From an uncultured Oscillospiraceae bacterium (GTDB taxonomy: Bacteria > Bacillota > Clostridia > Oscillospirales > Oscillospiraceae), in assembly GCA_947629915.1 (NCBI GenBank), contig CANRFN010000052.1, forward strand, positions 1-32,981: 32,981 nucleotides of DNA, given 5' to 3'. Below are positions 7,195 through 15,858 of the stretch, one piece after another. Within the stretch, counting starts at the first letter, position 1. Each line of letters begins with the position of its first letter. Under the pieces are notes generated by a model. It saw only the letters and a list, made by a program, of their open reading frames with translations. It ran no database searches and was not told the origin of the DNA. Made by a program: the position numbers and the translations under genes.

Positions 7195-8490
7195 CTAATT
7201 CCTGTAAGTCCTGAGAGCATCAATTGGTTGCCTTGGCGGCAACCTGCGCATTATCTCTTCTGCTAATGCAGAATATTCCTTCTCAACAATCGAGTATACA
7301 CCAAGAAGATCCTGCAGTATAGAAACATGGGCAAGTTCTGGCCGCTCGGACAGTTCGAATGGGCAGTGTTCGCCATGGGGATCGTCCAACGCCGTGCTGT
7401 TAAAATAGTCCTCATCCGCACAGCAACTAGCATTGTACGCATATTTCAAGAAGTCTTGGCGCATCTTTTTAGCGACAGACTCATCCTTTGGCACCTTGGC
7501 ATGGATTAGCATGTAAGGTGTCTTGTATGCTTTCAAAGCGGGGATGACAAGCTTCATGCCTTCTGCGTTGGAACGGTTTCCGGAGAAGAAGGGGAGGGTG
7601 AGGCTGGAATACCGATTCATAATGATGCCAGAGATCTGATGCATGCCGGAGCGGGAGTCTATCAGGATATAGTCGGGCCTAACTTGATCTTGTACGGCGG
7701 AGAGAAAGAGATCGATTGGTGTGATACTATCTTGGTGGAAGGGACCGATATCAAGGTTCATGTGCATGAGTGCTCGTGTATGATCTTCTGGATGAGATAG
7801 GAGTTCTGTACCGCATGCTGGTACAATATACAAAGTGCCTACCGGCAGCTCGGTACTGCAGAGATCTGTCAGCGGATGGAGATAGTCCTCCAAACAAATG
7901 GCGGACCTGTCCAAATCATACGGATAGCTCTCTACCAAATAGTCTAAAAGACCGTACTTTGGAAGCTGCCTCTCATCGAAGAACTGGAATAGACCGGCGG
8001 ATTCGAGGTCAAAATCCACGAGCGCCACCTTCTTACCGCTGAGCACCATAGAGATAGCAGTGAGGAGTAACGCTGTGGTCCTGCCGGTCCCGCCTTTGTA
8101 GGAGTAGAAAGAGACGACTCTTGGGTCAGACAAACGGGGGCCTACAATGGGCTCGTAACGCCAGTAGTGATTCTGCATGAAGCGCTCAATAATCCAAACA
8201 TTCTTTGCTACGGGAGCGTCATTGGTCAAACACTTGCTGATCCAACCATCCATGAAAAAGTCTTCTTCAGGGTTTCGTACATCAACCAGCCACGGACCGC
8301 AAAGGTGTCCGAGGTCTGTTTTTGCACGCTCCAGATCATTTCTGTAATATTCACAGCTTTCAATACTTCGCTGGTAAATGGTAAGTTGCCCATAAACATT
8401 GATGAGTATAAAATACTGCTCACGAGACACTAAATCGGAGCTTGAAAAGTAGTCTAATAACAACTTCGATAGTGCACCAAAGTGTATCAT
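7195..8490 (-). CDS. KGGTGRT-type P-loop ATPase, copy 2
   Basis: 431 residues, collinear with copy 1 and clearly its paralogue. It has the N-terminal domain (EQYFILINVYG, LCGPWLVDV, KNVWIIERF), Walker A YKGGTGRTTA at exactly residues 131-140, KKVALVDFDLES, PACGTELLSHPEDH, DYILIDSRSG and AHVSILQDLLGVY. It lacks the charged coiled-coil tail of copy 1 and ends shortly after MRRLP. The ATG at 8490 is preceded by AAAGGAGG. No HEPN gene is attached to it; upstream on the same strand lie the decayed copies 3 and 4. It is GC-richer than copy 1, consistent with divergence after duplication or separate acquisition. All key ATPase residues are present, so it is probably functional. Confidence 0.8.
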   Translation of the reverse strand: MIHFGALSKLLLDYFSSSDLVSREQYFILINVYGQLTIYQRSIESCEYYRNDLERAKTDLGHLCGPWLVDVRNPEEDFFMDGWISKCLTNDAPVAKNVWIIERFMQNHYWRYEPIVGPRLSDPRVVSFYSYKGGTGRTTALLLTAISMVLSGKKVALVDFDLESAGLFQFFDERQLPKYGLLDYLVESYPYDLDRSAICLEDYLHPLTDLCSTELPVGTLYIVPACGTELLSHPEDHTRALMHMNLDIGPFHQDSITPIDLFLSAVQDQVRPDYILIDSRSGMHQISGIIMNRYSSLTLPFFSGNRSNAEGMKLVIPALKAYKTPYMLIHAKVPKDESVAKKMRQDFLKYAYNASCCADEDYFNSTALDDPHGEHCPFELSERPELAHVSILQDLLGVYSIVEKEYSALAEEIMRRLPPRQPIDALRTYRN

Positions 8491-8684
8491 ATTATCCTCC
8501 TTTTTCTATATGTATTTCCTCCTCTTTGACAGCTTCGTCGTCACGGTGCGCTTAGGGGTGAAGCAGAGCCACACCGGGTGAGACAGCAGTTCTGTGCCGC
8601 ATGCGGGCACGATGTACATCGCACCTTCTGCGGGGATATCGAAGACGCCTGTCACTGGATGGAGATAGTCCTCCGCAGAGAGGA

Positions 8685-8693
8685 ACTTACCTA
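8685..8693. repeat. Target site duplication, left copy
   Basis: ACTTACCTA directly precedes the left terminal repeat of the element and recurs at 9207-9215. Confidence 0.75.
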
Positions 8694-9206
8694 CCTGGCT
8701 TATCTGCACGGAGGATATGGTTTTTCGAAAAAAGTTCTCAAATTTGCCTTCTAGAACAACAATTGCTCCTCTCCAATGAACGTTCCTTTGTGTACGCGTA
8801 TGGAGGACACAATGCCTGGTAAAAGTAGCCGCAGGAATAGACCCATGAGACCGCCATAGGCAAGGTCAGCAAAAGACCTCAAAACCCACTGTAAACGTTG
8901 GAAACCACACCGAATTTAGCCGGTATAAGGTAAGCCAATCGCGCTGGAGAAGATAAGCAAAGCCAAGCTGATGAGCCACAACTAGACCTAGGCCGCCGTC
9001 CTTCTGTGGCGGACGGTCTGAACATTCACAATTCAATTCATGGTCCTATTTTCTGTTGCGCTCCAAAAGTTCCGAAGATCCACTGCTCAAATCCAGGATT
9101 TTTCCAGGCATGGCATTTGCGACTAAAAAGTTCTAAAATATCGCTGTTCTAGCGGAATTTATGAACCTTTTAAACCAAGTCGTATCCTCTATGCAGATAA
9201 GCCAGG
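8694..9206. mobile_element. 513-bp MITE-like element with long imperfect terminal inverted repeats
   Basis: The left end begins CCTGGCTTATCTGCACGGAG and the right end, read on the minus strand, CCTGGCTTATCTGCATAGAG. The match continues imperfectly for about 65 bases to CTAGAACA in both. A perfect 9-bp direct repeat, ACTTACCTA, flanks it, and excision restores the interrupted ATPase frame. No frame inside is long enough for a transposase, so it is non-autonomous. Its right end also occurs at 1-73. The terminal sequence does not match an IS family I can name; 9-bp duplications occur in several (for example ISLre2, IS4 and IS1 groups). The interior (about 8760-9130) holds no recognisable gene and may be structured RNA or remnant sequence. 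Confidence 0.75.
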
Positions 9207-9215
9207 ACTTACCTA
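9207..9215. repeat. Target site duplication, right copy
   Basis: ACTTACCTA directly follows the right terminal repeat of the element and is identical to 8685-8693. Confidence 0.75.
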
Positions 9216-9815
9216 AATCGTACAGTTTGCTCTCAACAAGATAGTCCAGGAGACCATATTTCGGGAGCAGACTCTCGGGAAAGTACCGGAACAGATGAGG
9301 AGACTCGATATCGAAGTCAATCAGTACCACTTTCTTTCCCATACGTGCCATGGATATGGCAGTGAGGAGCAGGGCAGTGGTCCTGCCAGTGCCTCCCTTA
9401 TATGAGTAGAAGGACACGATTTTGTGGGAGGTCAGAGAAAGTCTCTGGATAGGCTCATAATTCCAGTATAGATCTTGCAGAAATACCTCCTCAAACCATA
9501 CGTTCTTCGCGGCGGGAGAAGTTATGCCATTCAAGCAATTGTTGATTGTGTCCCTCACAAAAATGTCTCCATCTGGGTTGAAGACGCCGTCCAGCCATGG
9601 ACCTGTCAGGTCCTTCAGGTCGGACTGGACGCGTTCCAGATCCAATTCATAGTCTTTTCCGTCAGAGATGCTCTTCTGATAAACGGCATATCCGCCGTAG
9701 ATGTCGATGGTGATGAAGTACTGTTCGCGCTCTGTTAAATCCGCGTTGGAACGGAAATAGTCCAGAAGTGTGGACTTCAGGTTGCAGAAATGTAACATTG
9801 GTTCACCTGGAATGC

Positions 9816-10187
9816 CTACGGCAGCCTGCGCATGATCTCAGCAGCCAGCGCTTCATAGTCGCTCTTTACGGTTGGGTACACGTCATGGAGCTCCTGCAGG
9901 GTAGAGACATGGGCGAGCTCCGGACGCTCGGGCAGTTCAAATGGATGGTGTTCCCCATTGGGGTCATCCAGGCTTGTCCTGTCTGCATAGGTCTCGTCCG
10001 CAGAGCAGACCGCATCGTACGCATTCTGTAAGAACGCCTGTCTCTGCTCCTCTGCTTTCTCATCGCTGGGAATTTTGCAGTGGACCAGCAGGTAGGGAGC
10101 ATTGTAGGACTTCAGAACGGGTAGGACCAGCTTCATGCCGAATGCATTGGCACTGTTGCATGAGGATGGGGTGTTGATTGGGCTCAC
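9816..10187 (-). pseudogene. KGGTGRT ATPase copy 4, C-terminal remnant
   Basis: About 123 codons. From residue ~12 on it matches the C-terminal quarter of the family: NAFGMKLVLPVLKSYNAPYLLVH, AYDAVCSADETY, ELPERPELAHVSTLQELHDVYP and EIMRRLP. All nucleotide-binding motifs are missing, so it cannot be an ATPase. A GTG at 10187 sits eight bases after GGAGG and reads MSPINTPSSCNS before joining the homology; this looks like an old start region fused to the C-terminus by an internal deletion. It ends 17 bases before the start of copy 3, on the same strand. It could still be expressed as a small C-terminal domain protein, but decay is more likely. Confidence 0.65.
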
Positions 10188-10224
10188 GGATGATTCCTCC
10201 AATTCCAATATTTTAGATAATTAT

Positions 10225-10243
10225 CAAGATGAGGCTCATCTTG
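10225..10243. repeat. 19-base palindrome upstream of the decayed ATPase array
   Basis: CAAGATGAGGCTCATCTTG has nine-base arms around one G. It lies between the leader promoter at 10519 and the GTG at 10187 and could be an operator or an RNA hairpin. Confidence 0.4.
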
Positions 10244-10391
10244 GATTATAACAAATCGAGGAGCGAACGTCAAATAACCGAATCGAATGCTGCTCAGAAA
10301 GATCTTTCGGAAAAATGTAATACAAAGTGCTGTATTGGAAGCGAAAATAAGGCGAAAAGCAGAAATTTGTCATACCATATGCCCAAAAGCG

Positions 10392-10425
10392 AATCCGCAT
10401 CCGGCCAAGCCGAATGCGGATTTTT
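10392..10425 (+). terminator. Hairpin with T-run
   Basis: Arms 10392-10405 and 10409-10422 pair over 14 bases with one mismatch and lead into TTTTT on the plus strand. No plus-strand gene precedes it. On the minus strand it would form a second hairpin downstream of the leader promoter at 10519, followed by CGCTTTT. Confidence 0.5.
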
Positions 10426-10461
10426 CGTTGCGATCTTCTCTGAAGGCGGTGCCGCAGGGCG

Positions 10462-10504
10462 AAAAAAGGGGCACAGGGCGTGGATTGAGACCCACGCCCT
10501 GTGC
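10462..10504 (-). terminator. Terminator immediately after a strong promoter (leader attenuator or very short RNA)
   Basis: On the minus strand a perfect 13-bp stem (10504-10492 with 10483-10471), loop of 8, is followed by CCC and six T (10467-10462). It begins only about 7 bases after the expected transcription start of the promoter at 10547-10519. A transcript ending here would be about 45-50 bases. It may attenuate transcription towards the ATPase array. Confidence 0.65.
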
Positions 10505-10518
10505 TCTTCACGGCCCCT

Positions 10519-10547
10519 ATTATACCAGAAATTGAGGCGCAGTACAA
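10519..10547 (-). promoter_or_regulatory. Near-consensus promoter facing the ATPase array
   Basis: TTGTAC (10547-10542), a 17-base spacer and a perfect TATAAT (10524-10519) on the minus strand. The next features on this strand are the terminator hairpin at 10462-10504 and then ATPase copies 4, 3 and 2. Confidence 0.75.
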
Positions 10548-10620
10548 GACTGGAAATCAGCTTTTTTTCAGGTAGAATAGCACTTCTAGCCCCAAAATGG
10601 GGCGAGAAAGGTGTGGTAAA

Positions 10621-12366
10621 GTGAATCTGCAATGGTATCGAACAAGCTACCTCAGCTGGCGTGAGTACGTTCCGTATCTCCTGTCTGCCCTGATCATCGG
10701 GGCGATCCCCGCGGTGTCTATCCGTCTCCGGGGAGAGCTCATAGACGCGGCAGCGGGTACAGCAACCGGAGCCCACGTATTCTTCGCGCTCCTGGTGGCT
10801 GTCATCGGGCTGGCGCTGCTGCAGGTGGTGTGCGGCGCGGTGTCCCAGAGAATGGCGGAACGGCACCAGATCCGGCAGTCCGCCAGATTGGAGGCTGCCC
10901 GCCTGGAGAAGGCCGCGAAAGTCTCCTATCCGGTCACAGAGACGGAGCGCTTTCATTCTCTCTGGCAGCGCACCGAGGATGTCTCAGACCTGGACAGCGG
11001 GATCTTCTGCTCCCTGGGTGATCTCACGCAGCTTGCGGTCAGAGTGGGGCTTTCTCTTGCCGTCCTCTGGACCATGGATGCATGGACTGCCCTGGGCATC
11101 CTGCTCCTCCTGGCCGCCGGTGTGTTTCTGAATCGGAAGCTGGCACAGCAGACCGAGGGCTTCTGGGTGCGGTACCGGGAGAACATGCGCCGGACGGACT
11201 ATCTCTCCTCGCTTCTCATGCAGCGGGAGTTTGCCGCAGAGCGGAAGCTCTTCTCCTTCGATGATGAGATCACCCGCCGATACCAGTCCTCCTTTGCCCA
11301 GGCCAGGCGGGAGAACGCCAGACTGGGGCAGGGGCGCTTTCGGATTGAGACGCTGATGCAGTTCCTGTTTGCCGGATACAGCGTGGTCGTGGTAGTGCTG
11401 CTCCTGCGGCCGCTGCTGGGTGGAAAAATCACCATCGGCCTTTTCACCTCCGCCTTCTACGCCGCCGTGGGGCTGGAGGAGAGCTGCAAGCAAATCTACG
11501 CCGCCGTCCTGGACCTGCTCACCGCCGTCCGGCAGCTGGGCAACCTCTCGGCGTTCTGGGCGCTGGAGGAAGAGCCAACAGCAGGGGAGAATCGGACAGC
11601 GGGGGAGGAGATCCGGAGCATCGAATTCCGGGATGTCTCCTTCACCTATCCCGGCAGTGCCAAATCCGTGCTGGAACATGTCAGCTTTCGGCTGGAGCCC
11701 GGCAAGCACTACGCCCTGGTGGGAGAGAACGGCTCCGGCAAGTCCACCCTGGTGAAGCTCCTCATCGGACTGTACCGGCCAGACGGCGGGGAGGTGTTGG
11801 TGAACGGCAGATCCACGTACCTACTCTCCCCGGAGGTACGCCGGAAGCTATACGCCGTGGTTTTCCAGGATTTCTACCGATTCCCCCTCACCATCCGGGA
11901 GAATGTGTCCCTGGGACTGGACTCCCCTGCAGCAGATGCCACCCTGCAGGATCTCTTTGCCCGTCTGGACTTCCACCCGAAGACCTTGGACCGTCCCGCC
12001 GGCCTGGACAGTGATCTCATGCCCCTCTATGAGACCGGCGCCGGGCTCTCCGGCGGGGAGTGGCAAAAGCTGGCTGTGGCACGCTGTGTCTTGTCTCCGG
12101 CGCCCATCACCGTGCTGGACGAGCCCAATGCCGCACTGGACCCCATGGCGGAGGCCACGGTGTACGCGGCATACCGGGAACTGCTCAAGGAGAAGACCAC
12201 GCTCTTCATCTCCCACCGTCTGGGTTCTGTACGGCTATCAGACGAGATCCTGGTGCTGCAGGACGGCGCCCTCATCGCCATGGCACCCCATGAGCAGCTG
12301 CTGCGGGAGTGCCCCCACTACGCCGCGCTCTATGAGACGCAGAAAGGACTGTATCGTGCAGACTGA
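10621..12366 (+). CDS. ABC exporter half-transporter, permease-ATPase fusion, subunit 1
   Basis: 581 residues, type I ABC exporter layout: about six membrane helices in residues 15-310 and an ATPase domain from ~330. Walker A is GENGSGKST near 368, the signature LSGGEWQ near 476, Walker B ITVLDEPNAALD near 498 and the switch His is in ISHRLGS. GTG at 10621 is chosen because AAAGGTG lies seven bases upstream; the in-frame ATG at 10597 has no ribosome site. The next gene, another exporter half, starts inside its last codons, so the two probably form a heterodimer. The substrate cannot be told: peptides, lipids and drugs are all exported by this fold. No peptidase C39 domain and no precursor peptide gene are visible beside it. 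Confidence 0.88.
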   Translation: MNLQWYRTSYLSWREYVPYLLSALIIGAIPAVSIRLRGELIDAAAGTATGAHVFFALLVAVIGLALLQVVCGAVSQRMAERHQIRQSARLEAARLEKAAKVSYPVTETERFHSLWQRTEDVSDLDSGIFCSLGDLTQLAVRVGLSLAVLWTMDAWTALGILLLLAAGVFLNRKLAQQTEGFWVRYRENMRRTDYLSSLLMQREFAAERKLFSFDDEITRRYQSSFAQARRENARLGQGRFRIETLMQFLFAGYSVVVVVLLLRPLLGGKITIGLFTSAFYAAVGLEESCKQIYAAVLDLLTAVRQLGNLSAFWALEEEPTAGENRTAGEEIRSIEFRDVSFTYPGSAKSVLEHVSFRLEPGKHYALVGENGSGKSTLVKLLIGLYRPDGGEVLVNGRSTYLLSPEVRRKLYAVVFQDFYRFPLTIRENVSLGLDSPAADATLQDLFARLDFHPKTLDRPAGLDSDLMPLYETGAGLSGGEWQKLAVARCVLSPAPITVLDEPNAALDPMAEATVYAAYRELLKEKTTLFISHRLGSVRLSDEILVLQDGALIAMAPHEQLLRECPHYAALYETQKGLYRAD

Positions 12367-14086
12367 AACCATCACCGCCCCCAAGGCGCTCGCCTACATC
12401 TACCGGTCTGCCCCGGGCAGCTACGCCCTGATGGCCCTCATGGGGCTTCTCAACGGCTGCGCCTCCGTGCTCAGCGTCTGGGCCACGGAGCAGGTTTTCA
12501 CCCATATCCAGGCGGGATATACGCGGGATCTCTTCGCCTCCCTTGCCGTCTATGCGGCCGCCTTTGTGCTGTCTGGGGCCTATTCCATCTGGTACATCCG
12601 GTACCATGTCCAGTTCTTCGCCATCCTGAACTTTGAGGAGACCACCCGGCAGAAGCTCCACGGCAAGAGCCGGCGGATCTCCAACGAGGTGCTGGAGACG
12701 CCCTGGGCCTATGCCTTCATTCGCCAGGCATACAGCAGCCGGCAGAACCTGTTCCGGTATGGCCAGATCTACCTGGAGGCGGTTCTCACCGCGGTCCAGG
12801 CTGCCATGGTGGGCGTGTATGTCTCCGCCCTGCACCCGCTGTTTCTCCTGTTGCTTCCGCTCTCCGCCGTGCCCACCCTTCTGGAACTGCTCTACGATGC
12901 CCGCCTCTGGAAGAAGGGCTACGAGGCGGTGTCCCGGTGTCAGCGGGAGGAGGCGGAGTACGAGAAGGCCGTTACAGACAGCACCGCCTGCAAGGAGAGC
13001 CGGCTCACCGGGGCCAACGATCTGCTGATCGCCAAGTGGAAGGCCAGCCGCAGCCGGAGAAACGCCATCGAGGACGGCAAGTCCCGAAAGAAGCTGCTGC
13101 TGAAACTCCTGCTCAGCGGGCTGGAGTGTGCCGGCGGCATCGGCGGCCTTGCGGTGTCTGCCGTGCTGCTCCACTCCGGTGCCATCGATCTCCCCGCCTT
13201 CACCGCCAGTGTGGCGGCATATACCTCTCTGTCCGGAATCCTCTGGGGCCTCAGCCATACGGTGGGAAACGCAGTGCAGTTCGGACAGATGGTCCAGCCG
13301 TACTTCCGATACTGGAACATGCCGGAGCGGGGCGGCACGTCCGAGGACTGCTCCTTCAACGAGACCATCACCCTGCGGGATGTCTCCTTTGCCTATCCCA
13401 ACCAGGAGGAGAACGCCCTGGACGGGGTCAGCGTCACCATCAAGAGGGGAGAGGTAGTGGCCGTGGTGGGGGAGAACGGGGCGGGGAAGTCCACCTTGGT
13501 AAACGTGCTGCTGGGGCTGTTTCAGCCCTCCTCCGGTACCGTTCTCTACGATGGCCGAGACATCTCCACCATTCAGGAGGCGGTTCTGCACAGGCGCCAG
13601 TCCGCCCTCTCCCAGACGTTCTGTCGCTATCAGCTCAGCGTGGGGGACAACATCGCCATTGGGGACTTCTCCAAGGGGGACGGCACCGAGATAGACACTG
13701 CCATCCACGGGATCTTCCCGGAGGGGGAGATCGACCGGGACACGCCGCTGGGCAAGGAATTTGGCGGCAGGGAGCTCTCCGGCGGACAGTGGCAGCAGCT
13801 CTCCTGTGCCCGCAGCTTCTATAAGGACAGCGACTTCATCGTGCTGGACGAGCCCACCTCGGCCATCGATCCCCTTCGGGAGAAGGCCCTCTACGATGCC
13901 TTTTTCCGGGAGCTCCAGGGGAAGACCGGGGTGATTGTCACGCACAGGCTGGGGGCGGTGTCCCTGGCAGATCGGATTCTGGTGCTGCGGCAGGGGAAGA
14001 TCGTGGAGGACGGCACCCACGCACAGCTTCTGGCGGCAGGCGGCCTGTATGCCTCCCTCTGGAACACCCAGGCCTCGGCCTATTAG
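12356..14086 (+). CDS. ABC exporter half-transporter, permease-ATPase fusion, subunit 2
   Basis: 576 residues starting at GTG 12356, seven bases after AAAGGA and overlapping the end of subunit 1 by 11 bases. The membrane region spans roughly residues 20-310 and the ATPase domain follows: Walker A GENGAGKST near 372, signature LSGGQWQQL near 474, Walker B IVLDEPTSAIDP near 495 and H-loop VTHRLGA. The open frame extends far upstream (to 11903), but that part is subunit 1 in another frame. Both subunits keep Walker A, Walker B, signature and H-loop, so neither site is obviously degenerate. The Glu after the Walker B Asp is present in both. Strong overlap implies co-translation and a heterodimeric exporter of unknown substrate. 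Confidence 0.88.
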   Translation: MQTETITAPKALAYIYRSAPGSYALMALMGLLNGCASVLSVWATEQVFTHIQAGYTRDLFASLAVYAAAFVLSGAYSIWYIRYHVQFFAILNFEETTRQKLHGKSRRISNEVLETPWAYAFIRQAYSSRQNLFRYGQIYLEAVLTAVQAAMVGVYVSALHPLFLLLLPLSAVPTLLELLYDARLWKKGYEAVSRCQREEAEYEKAVTDSTACKESRLTGANDLLIAKWKASRSRRNAIEDGKSRKKLLLKLLLSGLECAGGIGGLAVSAVLLHSGAIDLPAFTASVAAYTSLSGILWGLSHTVGNAVQFGQMVQPYFRYWNMPERGGTSEDCSFNETITLRDVSFAYPNQEENALDGVSVTIKRGEVVAVVGENGAGKSTLVNVLLGLFQPSSGTVLYDGRDISTIQEAVLHRRQSALSQTFCRYQLSVGDNIAIGDFSKGDGTEIDTAIHGIFPEGEIDRDTPLGKEFGGRELSGGQWQQLSCARSFYKDSDFIVLDEPTSAIDPLREKALYDAFFRELQGKTGVIVTHRLGAVSLADRILVLRQGKIVEDGTHAQLLAAGGLYASLWNTQASAY

Positions 14087-14102
14087 CTGCGGAGAGAGAA
14101 AC

Positions 14103-14134
14103 TGCGGCCGTCTCCCGGCGGGGAGGCGGCCGCA
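14103..14134. terminator. Shared hairpin between the ABC exporter and ilvD
   Basis: Arms of 14 bases (14103-14116 with 14121-14134), one G-T pair, loop GGCG. It lies 16 bases after the exporter stop and 26 bases beyond the ilvD stop, so it can serve both convergent units. Neither side has a long T-run; the minus side reads GTTTCTC. Confidence 0.55.
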
Positions 14135-14160
14135 ATCAACCTATGGACTTGTGTTCTGCC

Positions 14161-15822
14161 TTACTCCAGCACGGCGCCGCGGGCGGCGGAGGTCACCTGC
14201 TTGGCGTAGCGGGCCAGATAGCCGGTCTTGATCTTGGGCTCGGGGCAGACCCAGGCGGCCTTGCGGGCGGCCAGGGTGTCCTCGTCCACCTTCAGGGTGA
14301 TGGTGTTGGCCTGGATGTCGATGGCGATGAGGTCTCCCTCCTCCACATAGGCGATGGGGCCGCCCTGTGCCGCCTCGGGGCACACATGGCCGATGGAGGC
14401 GCCGCGGGTGGCGCCGGAGAAGCGGCCGTCTGTGATGAGGGCCACGCTGCTGCCGAGGCCCATGCCCACGATGGCGGAGGTGGGATTCAGCATCTCCCGC
14501 ATGCCGGGGCCGCCCTTGGGTCCCTCATACCGGATGACAACTACATCGCCGGCCACAATCTTGCCGGCATAGATGGCTGCAATGGCGTCCTCCTCGGAGT
14601 TGAACACCCGGGCGGGGCCCTCGTGGACCATCATCTCGGGGGCCACGGCTGAGCGCTTCACCACACAGCCCTCCGGGGCCAAATTGCCCTTCAGAACGGC
14701 GATGCCGCCGTCTGCGGAGTACGGGTTGTCGATGGGACGGATGATAGTGGGATCGCGGTTTACCACGCCCTCCAGATTCTCACCCATGGTCTTGCCGGTT
14801 ACGGTGAGCACGCTGGTGTCCAGAAGGTTCTTCTTGGTGAGCTCGGCCATCACGGCGTACACGCCGCCGGCCTGTTCCAGATCCTCCATGAAGGTGTCCC
14901 CGGCGGGGGCCAGGTGGCAGAGGTTGGGGGTCTTGGCGCTGATCTCATTGGACATGTCCAGATCCAGCTCGATGCCGCACTCGTGGGCGATGGCGGGCAG
15001 GTGGAGCATGGTGTTGGTGGAGCAGCCCAGGGCCATATCCACAGTCTCGGCGTTGTGGAAGGCTGCAGGGGTCATGATGTCCCGGGGCCGGATGTTCTTG
15101 CGGACCAGGTCCATGACCTGCATGCCGGCGTGTTTCGCCAGACGCAGGCGTGCGGAGTACACGGCGGGGATGGTTCCATTGCCCCGGAGACCCATGCCGA
15201 TGGCCTCGGTAAGGCAGTTCATGGAATTGGCGGTGTACATGCCGGAGCAGGAGCCGCAGGTGGGGCACGCGTTGTTCTCATACTCCTCCACGCCGGCCTC
15301 GTCCAGTTTGCCCGCATAGTAGGAGCCGACGGCCTCGAACATGTGGCTCAGGCAGGTGCGGCGGCCGTCTGTGAGCTTGCCGGCCAGCATGGGGCCGCCG
15401 GAGACGAAGATGGTGGGGATGTTCACCCGGGCCGCTGCCATGAGAAGGCCGGGGACGTTCTTGTCGCAGTTGGGGATCATGACGAGGCCGTCAAACTGAT
15501 GGGCCATGGCCATGGCCTCGGTGGAGTCCGCGATGAGATCCCGGGTGACCAGAGAGTACTTCATGCCGATGTGGCCCATGGCGATGCCATCGCAGACGGC
15601 GATGGCGGGGAAGACGATGGGGGTGCCGCCGGCCGCCAGAACGCCAGCCTTGACCGCCTCGGCGATCTTGTCCAGGTTCATGTGGCCGGGAATGATCTCG
15701 TTATAAGAGCTTACGATACCGATGAGGGGCCGCTCCAGTTCCTCTTTCGTGTAGCCCAGGGCGTAGAACAGAGAGCGGTTGGGGGCTGCGGGAATGCCTT
15801 TCTTTGCAATGTCGGAGCGCAT
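14161..15822 (-). CDS. ilvD: Dihydroxy-acid dehydratase
   Basis: 553 residues, the usual length. It dehydrates 2,3-dihydroxy-isovalerate and 2,3-dihydroxy-3-methylvalerate to the 2-keto acids, the third common step to valine and isoleucine, in the cytoplasm. The iron-sulfur ligands are visible in MIPNCDKNVPGLL and NACPTCGSCSGMYTANSMNCL, and the family stretch GRFSGATRGASIGHVCPEAA is near the C-terminus. The ATG at 15822 follows GGGAGG. It is the last gene of ilvBNCD and is separated from ilvC by a strong hairpin (15859-15884) that may reduce its expression relative to ilvC. Confidence 0.97.
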   Translation of the reverse strand: MRSDIAKKGIPAAPNRSLFYALGYTKEELERPLIGIVSSYNEIIPGHMNLDKIAEAVKAGVLAAGGTPIVFPAIAVCDGIAMGHIGMKYSLVTRDLIADSTEAMAMAHQFDGLVMIPNCDKNVPGLLMAAARVNIPTIFVSGGPMLAGKLTDGRRTCLSHMFEAVGSYYAGKLDEAGVEEYENNACPTCGSCSGMYTANSMNCLTEAIGMGLRGNGTIPAVYSARLRLAKHAGMQVMDLVRKNIRPRDIMTPAAFHNAETVDMALGCSTNTMLHLPAIAHECGIELDLDMSNEISAKTPNLCHLAPAGDTFMEDLEQAGGVYAVMAELTKKNLLDTSVLTVTGKTMGENLEGVVNRDPTIIRPIDNPYSADGGIAVLKGNLAPEGCVVKRSAVAPEMMVHEGPARVFNSEEDAIAAIYAGKIVAGDVVVIRYEGPKGGPGMREMLNPTSAIVGMGLGSSVALITDGRFSGATRGASIGHVCPEAAQGGPIAYVEEGDLIAIDIQANTITLKVDEDTLAARKAAWVCPEPKIKTGYLARYAKQVTSAARGAVLE

Positions 15823-15858
15823 GGTGTTACCTCCCGAGATGTGTAGGATTCAAAGAGA

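Larger units (their letters stand above)
8506..9798 (-). pseudogene. KGGTGRT ATPase copy 3, split by a mobile element and truncated
   Basis: The gene starts at ATG 9798 behind AGGTGA and is normal through Walker A (YKGGTGRTTA), KKVVLIDFDIES and YGLLDYLVESKLYDLGK. At 9206 the inserted element begins; the uninterrupted minus frame then runs 25 codons into it and stops at 9133. Removing 8694-9206 and one copy of the 9-bp duplication restores the frame exactly: LGKFLSAEDYLHPVTG, then PACGTELLSHP, matching copy 2. After LLSHP the sequence departs from the family (VWLCFTPKR) and stops at 8506. The C-terminal half was therefore already deleted, or was lost separately, and the pre-insertion frame would encode 256 residues. 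The decay is direct evidence that this array is turning over. Confidence 0.75.

Noticed and set aside
8760..9130. Group II intron ribozyme remnant inside the element
   Set aside because: Some segments (GCCGGTATAAGGTAAGCC) recall intron domain I, but no GUGYG start, domain V or EBS/IBS logic could be shown, and the inverted ends with a 9-bp duplication indicate a DNA transposon-type insertion.
9131..9206. Fragment of the RT-like gene on the plus strand
   Set aside because: It matches bases 20-73 only because both are the right end of the mobile element; the frame there is not RT homology.
12272..14020. 582-codon minus-strand ORF opposite the ABC exporter
   Set aside because: It is an antisense shadow in GC-rich DNA with no domain, while the plus strand encodes a complete ABC protein.
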